From Acidobacteriota bacterium (lineage in GTDB: Bacteria > Acidobacteriota > Blastocatellia > Pyrinomonadales > Pyrinomonadaceae): 36,206 nucleotides of DNA. The stretch covers positions 1 to 36,206 of the forward strand of contig JAIVJZ010000018.1 of NCBI GenBank assembly GCA_020199775.1. Reading direction: 5' to 3'. Below, piece after piece: positions 7,766-17,189 of the stretch. The notes under the pieces are model-generated. The model was given only the letters and a program-made list of their open reading frames with translations, searched no databases and had not been told where the DNA came from. How positions within the stretch are numbered: position 1 is the first letter of the stretch; every line of letters starts with the position of its first letter. The position numbers were made by a program, and so were the translations under genes.

Positions 7766-8410
7766 TTGACGAACTTCAAAAAGAACAGGCTTTTGCTGTT
7801 TGCCACGGGCGTGCTGTGGTTGTCGGTGATCGGCGCGGGAATGTGGTTCCTCAAAATCTATGAAATCAATCCGGGCGTGGCCGCAGCCGCCCCGGAGCGT
7901 TGGCCTGCCGAAACGCGCCTCAAGCGAGTCGAGGATCGCGCAACGCTCGTCATGCTGGCTCACCCGCACTGCCCGTGCACGCGCGCGAGCATCGGCGAAC
8001 TGGCGCGACTCATGACACAGGCGCGTGGCCGGATCACTGCTTACGTGCTCTTCGTCAAGCCGCCGAACTTCTCCGACGGGTGGGAGCAAACCGATCTGTT
8101 GACGAGCGCCGCGGCGATCCCCGGCGTGCACGTCGTGCGCGACGACGGCGGAGTCGAGGCCAATCGTTTCCACGCGGCAACCTCCGGGCAGACCATGCTC
8201 TACGGCGCGCAAGGTGGGCTGATGTTTAGAGGCGGAATCACGAGCGCGCGTGGGCACTCGGGAGACAATGCGGGGCGGGCGGCGATTGTCTCGCTCGTCA
8301 CGAACGGTGAGACGGGGCGGAGAGACACGCCTGTCTTCGGCTGCCCGCTCTTCGCCCAGACTGAATGCACGACAGGAGAGGGGGTCGGCCATGAAAAGGA
8401 TAACCACTAA
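7766..8410 (+). CDS. RedB-like membrane-anchored thioredoxin-fold protein
   Basis: A 214-residue protein starting at TTG 7766 with AGGGA upstream. An N-terminal anchor helix (about 8-28) precedes a periplasmic domain with the segment LVMLAHPHCPCTRASIGEL. There a CxC motif occupies the place of the CxxC redox pair of thioredoxin-like proteins. The following strands (ITAYVLFVKPP), the GVHVVRDDGG block and the GGITSARGH...GDNAGR block, with a final FGCPLF, match proteins annotated as RedB. The function of RedB proteins is unknown; a thiol or metal-handling role is inferred. The gene overlaps the GGDEF-EAL gene by 20 bp, so the two are translationally coupled and probably act together. Confidence 0.8.
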   Translation: MTNFKKNRLLLFATGVLWLSVIGAGMWFLKIYEINPGVAAAAPERWPAETRLKRVEDRATLVMLAHPHCPCTRASIGELARLMTQARGRITAYVLFVKPPNFSDGWEQTDLLTSAAAIPGVHVVRDDGGVEANRFHAATSGQTMLYGAQGGLMFRGGITSARGHSGDNAGRAAIVSLVTNGETGRRDTPVFGCPLFAQTECTTGEGVGHEKDNH

Positions 8411-10499
8411 TTGGTATGCCGATGAATCCCTTCAGCGGCGAGTGAAAAGCCTCTTTTCACAACATCAGCAGTCCATCTGCAAACGCACTGATCGCATGTT
8501 CGCCGTGCTGATGGCGATCCAGTGGGTCGCCGCCGTCGCGGCAGCCCTGTGGCTCTCACCGAAGACTTGGGCGGGGCCGGATAGTCAGACTCACATACAC
8601 GTCTGGGCTGCGTTGTTTTTGGGAGGTGTCGTCAGCCTCTTTCCGATTGCCCTCGCATTAACACGACCAGGGGAAGCTTCGACGCGTTACATCATCGCGG
8701 TGGGTCAGGCGTTGATGTCATCGCTCCTCATACACTTTACGGGGGGGCGGATCGAGACGCATTTTCACGTCTTCGGATCGCTGGCTTTTCTCTCCTTCTA
8801 CAGGGATTGGCGCGTGCTCGTCCCGGCTACCGTGGTCGTGGCCGCCGACCATTTCCTGCGCGGGATGTTCTGGCCTGAGTCTGTCTACGGCGTGCTCACC
8901 GTGAGCAACTGGCGTTGGCTGGAACACGCGGGGTGGGTACTCTTCGAAGATACATTCCTCTTGATCGCCATCAAGCGAAGCATGAGCGAGATGTGTGACA
9001 TCGCGGAGCGGACGGCCGAGAGCGAAAGGCTGAACGAGGGGTTGGAACATCGCGTTTCCGAGCGCACGGAACAACTCGCGGCCACGAACCGGAAACTTGA
9101 GAATGAAGTGGCCGAGCGTCGGCAGGTCGAAGAACAGCTTCTCCACAACGCCTTCCACGACGGGCTGACGGGTCTGGCGAATCGTGCCCTGTTCATGGAT
9201 CACTTGAAGCTCGCGCTCGGTCGTGCCGAGAGGAACGAGTCTTACCAGTTCGCCGTCCTCTTCCTAGACCTCGACCGTTTCAAAGTCATTAACGACAGCC
9301 TCGGCCACACGGCCGGCGATCAATTGCTCATCGAGATCGCGCGGCGGCTGGAGGCGACCATCCGACCCGGCGACACGGTGTCGCGACTCGGCGGGGATGA
9401 ATTCAGCGTCCTGCTCGACGACCTCGGGGGCGTTGACGAGGCCGAAAGGGTGGCCGAACGGCTTCAGGTGGAGTTGGCGTTGCCCTTCAACATGGGCGGG
9501 CACGAGGAATTCACTACAGTGAGCATCGGCATCGCCATGAGCACGACAGGCTATCAACTGCCTGACGACATCCTGCGCGATGCGGACACGGCGATGTACC
9601 GCGCCAAGCAACTCGGCAAGGCGCGCCACGCGGTGTTCAATCAGGCGATGCACGCCCGCGCCATGGACAGGTTGGAGTTGGAGAGAGACCTGCGGCGGGC
9701 CGTCGAGAGGGGGGAGATATTCCTCCAATACCAGTCAATCGTCTCGCTCGGCGCCGGCTCCCTGAGAGGGTTCGAGGCGCTCGTGCGCTGGCGACACCCG
9801 CAGCGCGGCATCCTGCCGCCCATAGACTTCATTCCCATCGCGGAAGAGACGGGGATCATTATTCAACTCGGCAAGTGGGTGCTCGAAGAAGCCTGCCGGC
9901 AGATGAGCCGTTGGCAAAAGTTGTCCCCGCAGAACAAGCCTCTACAGATCAGCGTCAACCTCTCCTGCAAACAGTTCTTGCAACCCGATCTGCTCGAACA
10001 AATTCAAGGGGTTTTGCGCGAGACGGGTCTCGACGCGCGCAGCTTGAAGTTGGAGATTACAGAAAGCGTGGTCATGGAAAATATTGAGACGGCGACCCGC
10101 ACGCTCGAACGATTACAGGCACTCGGCGTGGAATTGAGCATCGACGATTTCGGCACGGGCTATTCCAGCCTGAGTTATCTACAACGCTTCCCCGTCAACA
10201 CACTGAAGATCGACCGTTCATTCATCAGCCGCATCACTGAGAGTGACGGGACTGCCGAGATCGTGCGGACGATCATGCAACTCGGGCAGAACCTCGGCAT
10301 GGATGTGATTGCCGAAGGCGTGGAAACAGAGCAGCAGAACGAACAACTCAAAGCCCTCGGGTGTGAGTTCGGGCAGGGGTATTACTTCTCTCTGCCGCTG
10401 GACAGAGACGCCGCGGAAGCACTTTCTCTGGGACGCCTTTCAAAGACCGCCTTTCAGCCCGACGCGTTACATTCCACCGCCTCACTTGTGGGCGCATGA
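8391..10499 (+). CDS. Membrane-bound GGDEF-EAL c-di-GMP turnover protein
   Basis: 702 residues from ATG 8391, which has GGAGAGGGGG upstream. About five or six transmembrane helices (about 30-205) form a sensor with His-rich segments (THIHVWAAL, ETHFHVFGSLAF) that could bind metal or heme. A coiled coil (about 210-250) follows. The GGDEF domain has an intact active site (GGDEF at 334-338) and an inhibitory I-site (RPGD just before it). The EAL domain starts with EALVRW (462) and keeps NLSCKQF, EITES, DDFGTGYSSL, KIDRSFI and EGVE. Both diguanylate cyclase and phosphodiesterase activities therefore look possible. The start overlaps the RedB-like stop. I infer that the redox or metal state reported by the partner controls c-di-GMP. 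A longer upstream open frame exists, but this start is far better supported. Confidence 0.93.
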   Translation: MKRITTNWYADESLQRRVKSLFSQHQQSICKRTDRMFAVLMAIQWVAAVAAALWLSPKTWAGPDSQTHIHVWAALFLGGVVSLFPIALALTRPGEASTRYIIAVGQALMSSLLIHFTGGRIETHFHVFGSLAFLSFYRDWRVLVPATVVVAADHFLRGMFWPESVYGVLTVSNWRWLEHAGWVLFEDTFLLIAIKRSMSEMCDIAERTAESERLNEGLEHRVSERTEQLAATNRKLENEVAERRQVEEQLLHNAFHDGLTGLANRALFMDHLKLALGRAERNESYQFAVLFLDLDRFKVINDSLGHTAGDQLLIEIARRLEATIRPGDTVSRLGGDEFSVLLDDLGGVDEAERVAERLQVELALPFNMGGHEEFTTVSIGIAMSTTGYQLPDDILRDADTAMYRAKQLGKARHAVFNQAMHARAMDRLELERDLRRAVERGEIFLQYQSIVSLGAGSLRGFEALVRWRHPQRGILPPIDFIPIAEETGIIIQLGKWVLEEACRQMSRWQKLSPQNKPLQISVNLSCKQFLQPDLLEQIQGVLRETGLDARSLKLEITESVVMENIETATRTLERLQALGVELSIDDFGTGYSSLSYLQRFPVNTLKIDRSFISRITESDGTAEIVRTIMQLGQNLGMDVIAEGVETEQQNEQLKALGCEFGQGYYFSLPLDRDAAEALSLGRLSKTAFQPDALHSTASLVGA

Positions 10500-11097
10500 C
10501 CTGCTCGCCATCAATTTAGCACCGCGACTCAGGCTCCTCTCAGACCCCGCCTCACGAAACTCAAACTTACCTCATCAAGTCATGAAAGCCCGTGGACGCA
10601 CAGAGGCTAAAGAAGCGCTTAACCCTAAAGGGATAAGGGTAAACTTCGGGAGAGTTTCACGGGTGAACCTTGGAGTCAGAGTGCTAACCTGTGTCTGCAC
10701 TTCGTGAAAATACGACGGCCTACTGTACTCTCCGAGTAAAATCGCAATTTTCACAATTAATGGACGATATTTAATCAGTGTCTGCACTTTTGATACCGAT
10801 CCGTACATCGAGTTAATGCCTGCCGATCTCTATTTTCCTGTCAGAATTGGGATAAGGGGGTGTGGTATGCCTCTTGCAAATAAAGATGATCGCTCGGAGA
10901 GAAGTTTTCATGTGAGACTTTTGGGAGAGAGTACTTCCAGACGAACATAGCAGGGCGGCGCGTAATAGCGACCGCCCCTTCGAAAGTGCCATCTGTAGAA
11001 ATGCCGGTCGGGGTCTGAATGTCACTTGAGGGAGAGCCATTCTAATCTCCGACCGGTATCTTAATTTTCGACAACGGAAAGCTGGCAGGTTGAAAAA
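10500..11097. other. Intergenic region with short repeats and a stem-loop
   Basis: No gene is seen in these 600 bp. A 12-bp direct repeat, GTGTCTGCACTT, occurs at 10691-10702 and 10778-10789. An 8-bp inverted repeat, GTGAAAAT/ATTTTCAC, lies at 10704-10711 and 10747-10754. Upstream of the next gene an 8-bp inverted repeat (CCGGTCGG at 11004-11011, CCGACCGG at 11049-11056) could fold in the leader. The AT-rich patch 10735-10775 may hold a promoter. Confidence 0.35.
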
Positions 11098-12123
11098 ATG
11101 ATATTACAAAACAGTCGTTCACTGGCAACGCTGATCTTACTACTCGCTCTCGGCGTTTTACCCGTCGCCGCTCCAGCCCAAGAAGCGAAACCTACACCCG
11201 CTCAAGAAACCAAACCCACGCCGGCTCAGGAAGCTAAAACAGACAAACAGAAAGATGTTCCGGCGGGGACACCCGTGCTGTGGCGTGAGCCGGGCGACAT
11301 CGCCGCGCGCGACCTCCTGCTCGGCCCCGGTGGCGAGGGGATGAAGCCCAACCTCACGAGCGTCACCTTCATCGAGGAAGAGACGGGCGGATACTCGCCG
11401 AAGTTCCGCGTGCGCGACGGCGCGGGCAAAATCTGGGTGGCGAAGCTCGGCAAGGAGGCGCAGCCCGAGACGGTAGCCGCGAGACTCGTCTGGGCGGTCG
11501 GTTACGTGGGCGAGACCAATTATCTCGTGCCTTGCGTTCAGATAACGGGCGCGCCCGATCCACGCAAAGAGGTGGACAGGTGCGAGGGCAAAGGGTTCGC
11601 CAACGTCAGGTTCGAGGCGCGGCCGGAGAACGTCAAGCGGCACATCGAGTGGGGTTGGGCAAACAACCCGTTCGCCAATACCAAAGAGTTCAAAGGTCTG
11701 ATCGTGATCATGGGACTAATCAATAACTGGGACTTGAAAGACGCTAACAATAAGATCATCTCAGTGTCCGGCGGCGAGTCTGGGCAGGACGAGTTGCATT
11801 ACATCATCAGCGACCTCGGCGCGACGTTCGGCAAGACCGGCAACTTCATCACACACAACCGCAACGAGCCTAAAGATTTTGCCAAATCGAAGTTCGTCGA
11901 GAAGGTGGAGGGCGGTAAAGTCGCTTTCAGCTACGACGGCAAGAACACGGGACTGTTTAAGGACATCACGGTCGAGGATGCGAAATGGGTCGGCGGGCTG
12001 TTGTCGAAACTCTCGGACAAGCAACTAGAGGACGCCTTCCGCGCCGCCAACTACGGCCCCGAAGACATCAAACTGCTCACGCAATCGTTGCGCGCGAGGA
12101 TTAACGAACTCGCGAGCCTCTGA
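11098..12123 (+). CDS. Secreted protein with kinase-like motifs, copy 2
   Basis: A 341-residue paralogue of the 5946-6896 protein. A signal peptide (about 1-27, cleavage near APAQE) is followed by a short tandem repeat, TPAQE(A/T)K three times. The conserved domain starts at GTPVLWREPGDIAARDLLLGPGG. The kinase-like set is fully kept: Lys116 in WVAKLGKEAQPE, the catalytic-loop-like NWDLKDAN (D212, K214, N217) and DLGATFG (D239). Compared with copy 1 it has a longer insert around residues 148-165, with two cysteines (CVQ and RCEG) that could form a disulfide. Both copies end in an Arg-Ile-Asn-Glu-Leu-Ala helix. Its 3' end abuts a broken GH28 gene on the other strand, so the junction is a rearrangement point. 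The Shine-Dalgarno is weak (GCAGG). Confidence 0.75.
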   Translation: MILQNSRSLATLILLLALGVLPVAAPAQEAKPTPAQETKPTPAQEAKTDKQKDVPAGTPVLWREPGDIAARDLLLGPGGEGMKPNLTSVTFIEEETGGYSPKFRVRDGAGKIWVAKLGKEAQPETVAARLVWAVGYVGETNYLVPCVQITGAPDPRKEVDRCEGKGFANVRFEARPENVKRHIEWGWANNPFANTKEFKGLIVIMGLINNWDLKDANNKIISVSGGESGQDELHYIISDLGATFGKTGNFITHNRNEPKDFAKSKFVEKVEGGKVAFSYDGKNTGLFKDITVEDAKWVGGLLSKLSDKQLEDAFRAANYGPEDIKLLTQSLRARINELASL

Positions 12124-12129
12124 CAGGCC

Positions 12130-12345
12130 GACCTCAAGAAAGTCGATGGTCAGCACGGCCTCGGCAACGCGCCCGATCTGAACGTTGCGCAGGAAGACGT
12201 TCTCCAGCACGCCGCCGCCCAGAGCGTTCGATTTGAAGCGCAGCACACGGTCGAGGTTTGGGCTGTCCATGCGGCAGTTCTCGACGAAGACGTTGCGGAC
12301 GTTGCCCGAAATCTCGCCGCCGATGCCGGTGCCGCCGTGCCTCAA
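12130..12345 (-). pseudogene. Remnant of a GH28 polygalacturonase gene
   Basis: On the minus strand about 70 codons read HGGTGIGGEISGNVRNVFVE, then RMDSPNLDRVLRFKSN, and on through a beta-helix strand pattern (GVLENVFLRNVQIGRVAEAVLTIDF). This is the right-handed beta-helix core of family GH28, including the region of the conserved HG and the RxK-type motif. A full GH28 protein is about 400-500 residues. Here both the beginning and the end are missing, and the frame runs into the antisense of the kinase-like gene. No start or Shine-Dalgarno exists. It is dead coding DNA left by a deletion or recombination. Confidence 0.75.
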
Positions 12346-12668
12346 AATTTTTTTACTGCCTTGAGCCGGTTTCGCGACGATGGATGAAGCCGCGCGGTTG
12401 AGTCATCTGCCGCGGACGACAAAGTAGCGTGTGCTGATGATGTAAGCCAGCACTCGAACATTTGCGTGTGCTTGCGTTAGCCGTTGATTTGGATTAAATA
12501 AGACCTGCCGAAAGAATCAACGTAGTCAGTTATGGACATATTATTCATAACGTGACGGGGGCGGTTTGCAGAATGCGAGCTTGACTGATTGAGGCACTCC
12601 CCTTCTATGTACTGCCGGGTCTGAATCAGTCCGGGCGCGAATGTAATCTATCGGTAAGGAGTTCCATC
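12346..12668. other. Intergenic region between the GH28 remnant and the next gene
   Basis: No gene is seen. A 6-bp dyad, GTTATG at 12529-12534 with CATAAC at 12546-12551, lies in an AT-rich patch about 120 bp before the next start and could be an operator. The Shine-Dalgarno AAGGAG lies at the end of the region. Confidence 0.3.
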
Positions 12669-13154
12669 TTGAAAAATTTGGTCAAGGGCTTTCTTTTCTC
12701 ATACCTGTTTATTTCAAGCGTTTACGCGGGCGGCGCGGTGGCTCCGCCGGAACCGGCGCGCGATATACTGGGCATCAGGATCGGCATGAGCGCGGAGGCG
12801 GCGCGCACCCGGTTGCAAAAAATTGGTCGCTTTCAGAGAGAAGAGAGGAAACGGCATGAGGTCTGGGAGGTGCGTGACCCGTACTTTTCGCATCTCGTTA
12901 TTCAGTTCGACAAGGCGAAACTCGTGCATTTCGTGACGGCAGTGGCCCATGTGGATGCCAAGCGCGAGCGCATGTCTTACAGCCGTGTGGCGGAACTCAA
13001 CAAAGCACGGAAGAAAACGATTGAGCCCGCTAAAAACAATTACCGCTATGAGTGGGAACTCCCGGCGGCGGGCAAGAACCCGAAGATAAATATCGTAGCC
13101 TGGGGCCGCCATCCGCAGTACCTTCAATACTACTCGATAGAACGGGCGAACTGA
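12669..13154 (+). CDS. Exported hypothetical protein
   Basis: 161 residues from TTG 12669, behind an AAGGAG Shine-Dalgarno. The signal peptide is about residues 1-21 (LFSYLFISSVYAGG). The segment DILGIRIGMSAEAARTRLQK has the helix pattern (GMS..EA...L) seen at the start of small BamE/SmpA-like and related exported domains. It is followed by beta strands carrying EVWEVRDPYFSHLVIQFD and a basic region. A BamE-like fold is only a suggestion. A hairpin (8-bp stem, 13141-13148 with 13157-13164) overlaps the stop codon. Confidence 0.65.
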   Translation: MKNLVKGFLFSYLFISSVYAGGAVAPPEPARDILGIRIGMSAEAARTRLQKIGRFQREERKRHEVWEVRDPYFSHLVIQFDKAKLVHFVTAVAHVDAKRERMSYSRVAELNKARKKTIEPAKNNYRYEWELPAAGKNPKINIVAWGRHPQYLQYYSIERAN

Positions 13155-13165
13155 CCCGCCCGTTT
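13141..13165 (+). terminator. Hairpin at the end of the exported-protein gene
   Basis: AACGGGCG at 13141-13148 pairs with CGCCCGTT at 13157-13164, with an eight-base loop that contains the stop codon. The T tract is only three bases, so termination strength is doubtful. Confidence 0.35.
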
Positions 13166-13680
13166 GCAGCCCGTTCAACGCCCCACCTTCATCCATCCGG
13201 CCGAGGGCGCCCCCAGCTTCTTGTGTCCTGTCAAGAACTGCCGCCGGCAAGAGAGTGTCTGTCGCTCCGCGTTAGATAATTTCTCGCATTCCAATTTTTT
13301 CTGCGTGCGTAGAATTTTTCTAACAACACAAAATTTATTCTGCTCAAGAAGAATTCCTCCCCGATAGTCGCCTACTCTTCGCAAATCCATCCCAACCCGG
13401 TCACAGATTGAGGGTTTTCAACCTTTTCAGAGGGCGTGCAGGAATTAGCCTGTCTGATATTCATACGCTCAACTCTGACGAAGAGGCTGCAATGTGAATT
13501 CTTACCATTGAGGCTGAGCCACACCTCAAGTTTTCCTCAACCATCTTGAGCGAAACTGTTTCTCGTGCAGCCGGAAGATTAAAAGCGGCCGACGGATAGG
13601 CCGGGGCAGTTCGAAGCAGGCTGTACAAACCCCTACGAGACTTTGTCAAACAAATTCAAATTTAAAACAGGAGAGCCCTC
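13165..13680. other. Intergenic region upstream of the first giant Asp-box gene
   Basis: No gene is visible in about 515 bp. The stretch 13285-13350 is AT-rich with several T runs and a small palindrome (AGAATTTTTCT, 13310-13320), making it a plausible promoter or leader zone. The region ends with an AGGAG Shine-Dalgarno in front of the GTG start. Confidence 0.3.
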
Positions 13681-16600
13681 GTGTTAAAGAAAAATCGAAG
13701 CAGAATCCAACAGTTATCAACAATACGTCTACGGACGAGAGTTTTAATATCATCGGCGGTCTGCATGCTGGTCGCCCTGGGTCTGGGTCTGGTAGGTTTC
13801 GCCGCCAACCCCGGGAGCGGGACGCTTTCCGCCGCCAATCCGAGGCTCACCTTTACGGGCGGGCCGAACTTGATTTCCAACCCGTCGGGCACAGCCGAAC
13901 TGAACTGCGTCGATCTGCCGTGCGACAACTACGCGCTGACGGTTGACGTGCCGGCCGCCTACGAGGATACGCATCAGATCAGGATTAACATCTCTTGGAC
14001 CAGCCCCGTCGAGGATTACGACCTCAACGTCTCGAACATCGGCAGCTCGGGCAACAGCCCCGGCATACCTGAGACGGTCGTCGGCGCGGCGAGATCGGGT
14101 TTGTACAACGTACAGGTGGTTCCATTCCTCGTTCATGGCGGCACCTACAACGCAACGATCACGCTCGAAGAGAGGCCGCCGGCCCCGTCAGGCGGAGGCA
14201 CGGTCGGTACGGGCGGCAGCGGCCCGCGCTTCGAGACCTACAACCCGCCCGCGGGCAGCGGACTCGGACAGAGCGCCGGTGAGCCGTCCGTCGGCTTCGG
14301 CAAGCCCACGGCAGAATATCCCGGCGGCCGTTACATGTTCGTCGCCAGCCTTCAGTCCCTGCGCGTCAGTTTCGACGACTGCGCCTCGCCCGCCAAGGCG
14401 AAGTGGGAGGATGTGACCGCGCCGACGAACGGTATCGTCACACTTGACCCGATCCTCGAATCCGACAAGGACGGCTACGGCCGCACCTTCGTCTCGCAGC
14501 TCGGGCCGAAAACGAGCTTCCTCGCCTTCACAGATAACGACGGCGGCAAGGACGGCCAAGCGCTCGGCGACTGGACACCGAGCCAGGGAGCGCCGATTAA
14601 CCCCGGTGTTGACCACCAGACTATCGGCGTCGGACCTTTCGTGCCCGGACTGCTTGGCAGCACGACAGGTTACCCGAGCGCCGTCTACTACGCGTCTCAG
14701 GACATCGCCATCGCCCAGCTCGGCATCAGCCGTGACGGGGGTTTGACCTTCGGCGCGGCGGTGCCCATGTACAACTTGGCACAGTGCGGCGGTCTGCACG
14801 GCCACGTCACGGTCGGGCCCGACGGCACGGTCTATGTCCCGAACAAAGGTTGCACTCCCGGAGCGGCCGGTGTTGAGAATGGCGGCTCGCAAGGGTTTGC
14901 CGTCTCCGAGGACGAGGGCACAACCTTCGCCATCCGCACCATCCCCGGCAGCGATAGCGGCAATAACGATCCTTCGGTCGGCGTCGGGCGCGGCGACGAA
15001 GTCAAAAACGCGGCGGGCAGCCCTGCCGGTCGCCTCTACTTTGGCTACAGCGAGGGCGGGCGTCCGAAAATTGCCACCTCTGACGACAAGGGGCGCACAT
15101 GGTCATCGCCGGTTGACGTGGGCACGCCGTTCGGCATCCGCAACATCGTCTTCCCGCAGGTAGTCGCGGGCGACGACGACCGCGCGGCCTTCATGTTCCT
15201 CGGCACCCCGACCGGCGGCGACTATCAGGACACGGCTAATTTCCGCGGCGTGTGGCACATGTACCTCGCCACGACTTACGACGGCGGCCAGACGTGGACG
15301 ACCCTTGATACGACGCCGAACGACCCCGTCCAGGTCGGCTCGATCTGCACCCGCGGGACGACCTGCGGCGCAGACCGTAACCTGCTCGACTTCAATGACC
15401 TCAAGATGGACTACGAGGGTCGCATCGTGGGCGCTTATGCTGACGGTTGCGTCGGCTGCACCTCGCCCGGCACCTCGCGCTCCGACCTTGCGACCATCGT
15501 TCGCCAGTCCGGCGGCAAGCGCCTGCTCGCGCAGTTCGATCCGGCCGATCAGACCGTCCCGCTCGCGCCGCAGGTCAACAGCGTCGTGCGTAACGGCGAT
15601 GTCGTGAACCTCAGTTGGTCGGCTCCCGATAACGGCGGTTCACCCATCACCGGCTACAATGTTTACCGCAAGGAAGGTTCCGCCGGCGTCGAGGGACTCA
15701 TCGGCTCGGCCACCAAGACCATCTTCGCCGACGCGACCGCTGATGCGTCGAAGCAGTACTTCTACCGCGTCACCGCCGTCAACGCGAACGGCGAGAGCGG
15801 TTCCTGCGGTTCATTCCCCGTCGGCGACGCTCCGGCCACGCAAAGCCCCTGCACGACTCCGGGCGTGACGGTCGTGACGGACGCCGCGGGCGACAACACG
15901 ACGGGTGCTACCCAGCGCGACATCCGCACCGTGCACTTCGCCGAACTCTACGACCCGGCGTCGGCGCGCAACAAACTTTACATCACGATCAAGGGCGGCA
16001 GCTTTGCGCCGCTGAATGTGCCGCCGCCCTCGTCGCGCTGGACGGTTTACTTCACGCGCCCGAACAGCAACGGCACCACCACCGAGTGGTTCGTCTCGAT
16101 GGTGACGGACGACACGCTCAACCCCGGTACGCCCGTCTACCGCTACGGCCACACCGAGCCGGGCACGGGCGGCGTCCGCAGCCTCGTCACCGACGGCCGT
16201 GCCGACCGGGGCAGCTTTACAGCCGACGGCACGATCATCATCGAAATCTCGAACCCGACAAAGACCAGCACGTCGGCCAGCAGTAGGGTCTTCCCTGAAC
16301 TCCAGACGGGCGAGGTGATCGGCAACATCAACGCCGCTACGCAGCAGAGCTCAGGCGTCCTGCTCATCAACGATGACTCGACCGGCACAGGCACCTACAC
16401 GCTTAAGGGCAACGCCTTCTGCCGTCCTAATAACGCGCCCGTCGCGTCGCTTTCAGCTTCGCCAGCCAGCGGCAATGCTCCTTTGGCGGTGACGCTTGAC
16501 GCCTCAGGTTCGTCCGATATGGACACGGCTGCGCCGGCGGACACCATCGCCTCCTATACCTTCAACTTCGGCGATGGCTCTGCGCCGGTCACGCAGTCCA

Positions 16601-17007
16601 GCCCGACCATCACGCACACCTACGGGGCGGGCAACTACCGCGCGACCGTCCGCGTCACGGACTCGCGAGGCAAGGAGAGCACCAACTCGGCGGGCGTGAA
16701 CATCGAAGTCGCCGACCCGCAGCCGCCAGCCGCGCCGAGCAATCTGGCAGTCACAGCGACGACCGGCACCTCGATCACTCTGTCGTGGACGGACAATGCC
16801 GACACCGAGACCGGTTTCAAACTGGAAAGATGCCAGGGCACGACCTGCACTAACTTCCAGCAACTCCCGGCCTTCGGTGCCAACGTAACGTCCTACACCG
16901 ACTCGGGTCTCAAGGCAAACGCGACTTACCGTTACCGGCTCCGCGCCTTCAACGCGGCGGGTAATTCCGACTACTCCAATACGGTGAGTGGGCGAGCGCG
17001 CAGGTAA
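13681..17007 (+). CDS. Giant secreted Asp-box (sialidase-like) protein with FN3 and PKD domains
   Basis: 1108 residues from GTG 13681 (AGGAG upstream). The signal peptide (about 1-42) has a long hydrophobic core. Next is a beta-sandwich resembling pre-peptidase C-terminal domains (about 45-165, NISWTSPVEDYDLNV), then a propeller region (about 180-620) with Asp-box repeats (SRDGGLTF, SEDEGTTF, SDDKGRTW, TYDGGQTW). An FN3 domain follows (about 628-710), then a region shared with the paralogue (about 720-920), a PKD domain (about 925-1010, FNFGDGSAPVT) and a final FN3 (about 1015-1105). Asp boxes mark sialidase-type propellers but do not prove catalysis; an Arg triad cannot be assigned here. There is no sorting signal at the end. 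A strong terminator follows. The paralogue is at 22216-25269 in the opposite orientation and lacks the PKD domain. Confidence 0.88.
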   Translation: MLKKNRSRIQQLSTIRLRTRVLISSAVCMLVALGLGLVGFAANPGSGTLSAANPRLTFTGGPNLISNPSGTAELNCVDLPCDNYALTVDVPAAYEDTHQIRINISWTSPVEDYDLNVSNIGSSGNSPGIPETVVGAARSGLYNVQVVPFLVHGGTYNATITLEERPPAPSGGGTVGTGGSGPRFETYNPPAGSGLGQSAGEPSVGFGKPTAEYPGGRYMFVASLQSLRVSFDDCASPAKAKWEDVTAPTNGIVTLDPILESDKDGYGRTFVSQLGPKTSFLAFTDNDGGKDGQALGDWTPSQGAPINPGVDHQTIGVGPFVPGLLGSTTGYPSAVYYASQDIAIAQLGISRDGGLTFGAAVPMYNLAQCGGLHGHVTVGPDGTVYVPNKGCTPGAAGVENGGSQGFAVSEDEGTTFAIRTIPGSDSGNNDPSVGVGRGDEVKNAAGSPAGRLYFGYSEGGRPKIATSDDKGRTWSSPVDVGTPFGIRNIVFPQVVAGDDDRAAFMFLGTPTGGDYQDTANFRGVWHMYLATTYDGGQTWTTLDTTPNDPVQVGSICTRGTTCGADRNLLDFNDLKMDYEGRIVGAYADGCVGCTSPGTSRSDLATIVRQSGGKRLLAQFDPADQTVPLAPQVNSVVRNGDVVNLSWSAPDNGGSPITGYNVYRKEGSAGVEGLIGSATKTIFADATADASKQYFYRVTAVNANGESGSCGSFPVGDAPATQSPCTTPGVTVVTDAAGDNTTGATQRDIRTVHFAELYDPASARNKLYITIKGGSFAPLNVPPPSSRWTVYFTRPNSNGTTTEWFVSMVTDDTLNPGTPVYRYGHTEPGTGGVRSLVTDGRADRGSFTADGTIIIEISNPTKTSTSASSRVFPELQTGEVIGNINAATQQSSGVLLINDDSTGTGTYTLKGNAFCRPNNAPVASLSASPASGNAPLAVTLDASGSSDMDTAAPADTIASYTFNFGDGSAPVTQSSPTITHTYGAGNYRATVRVTDSRGKESTNSAGVNIEVADPQPPAAPSNLAVTATTGTSITLSWTDNADTETGFKLERCQGTTCTNFQQLPAFGANVTSYTDSGLKANATYRYRLRAFNAAGNSDYSNTVSGRARR

Positions 17008-17044
17008 TTGTCCCACTCAAAACATAGCAACAGCTAAGCAATCA

Positions 17045-17084
17045 GAGAGGGGGCGGACTCCATTGGAGCCCGCCCCCTCTCTTT
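17045..17084 (+). terminator. Strong intrinsic terminator after the first Asp-box gene
   Basis: A 17-bp stem with one mismatch (17045-17061 with 17065-17081, GC-rich) and a three-base loop is followed by CTTTA. It sits 38 bp past the stop at 17007 and is well placed for that gene. Confidence 0.75.
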
Positions 17085-17189
17085 ACCCATTGCCACCACA
17101 CCCGGCACCGGTTGTTTATTCCCATAGAGTGATGATGTTGATTAAGCCTTAGACATTGCCCCTTGAAGTTCATCGCCTGGGAAATGAAT

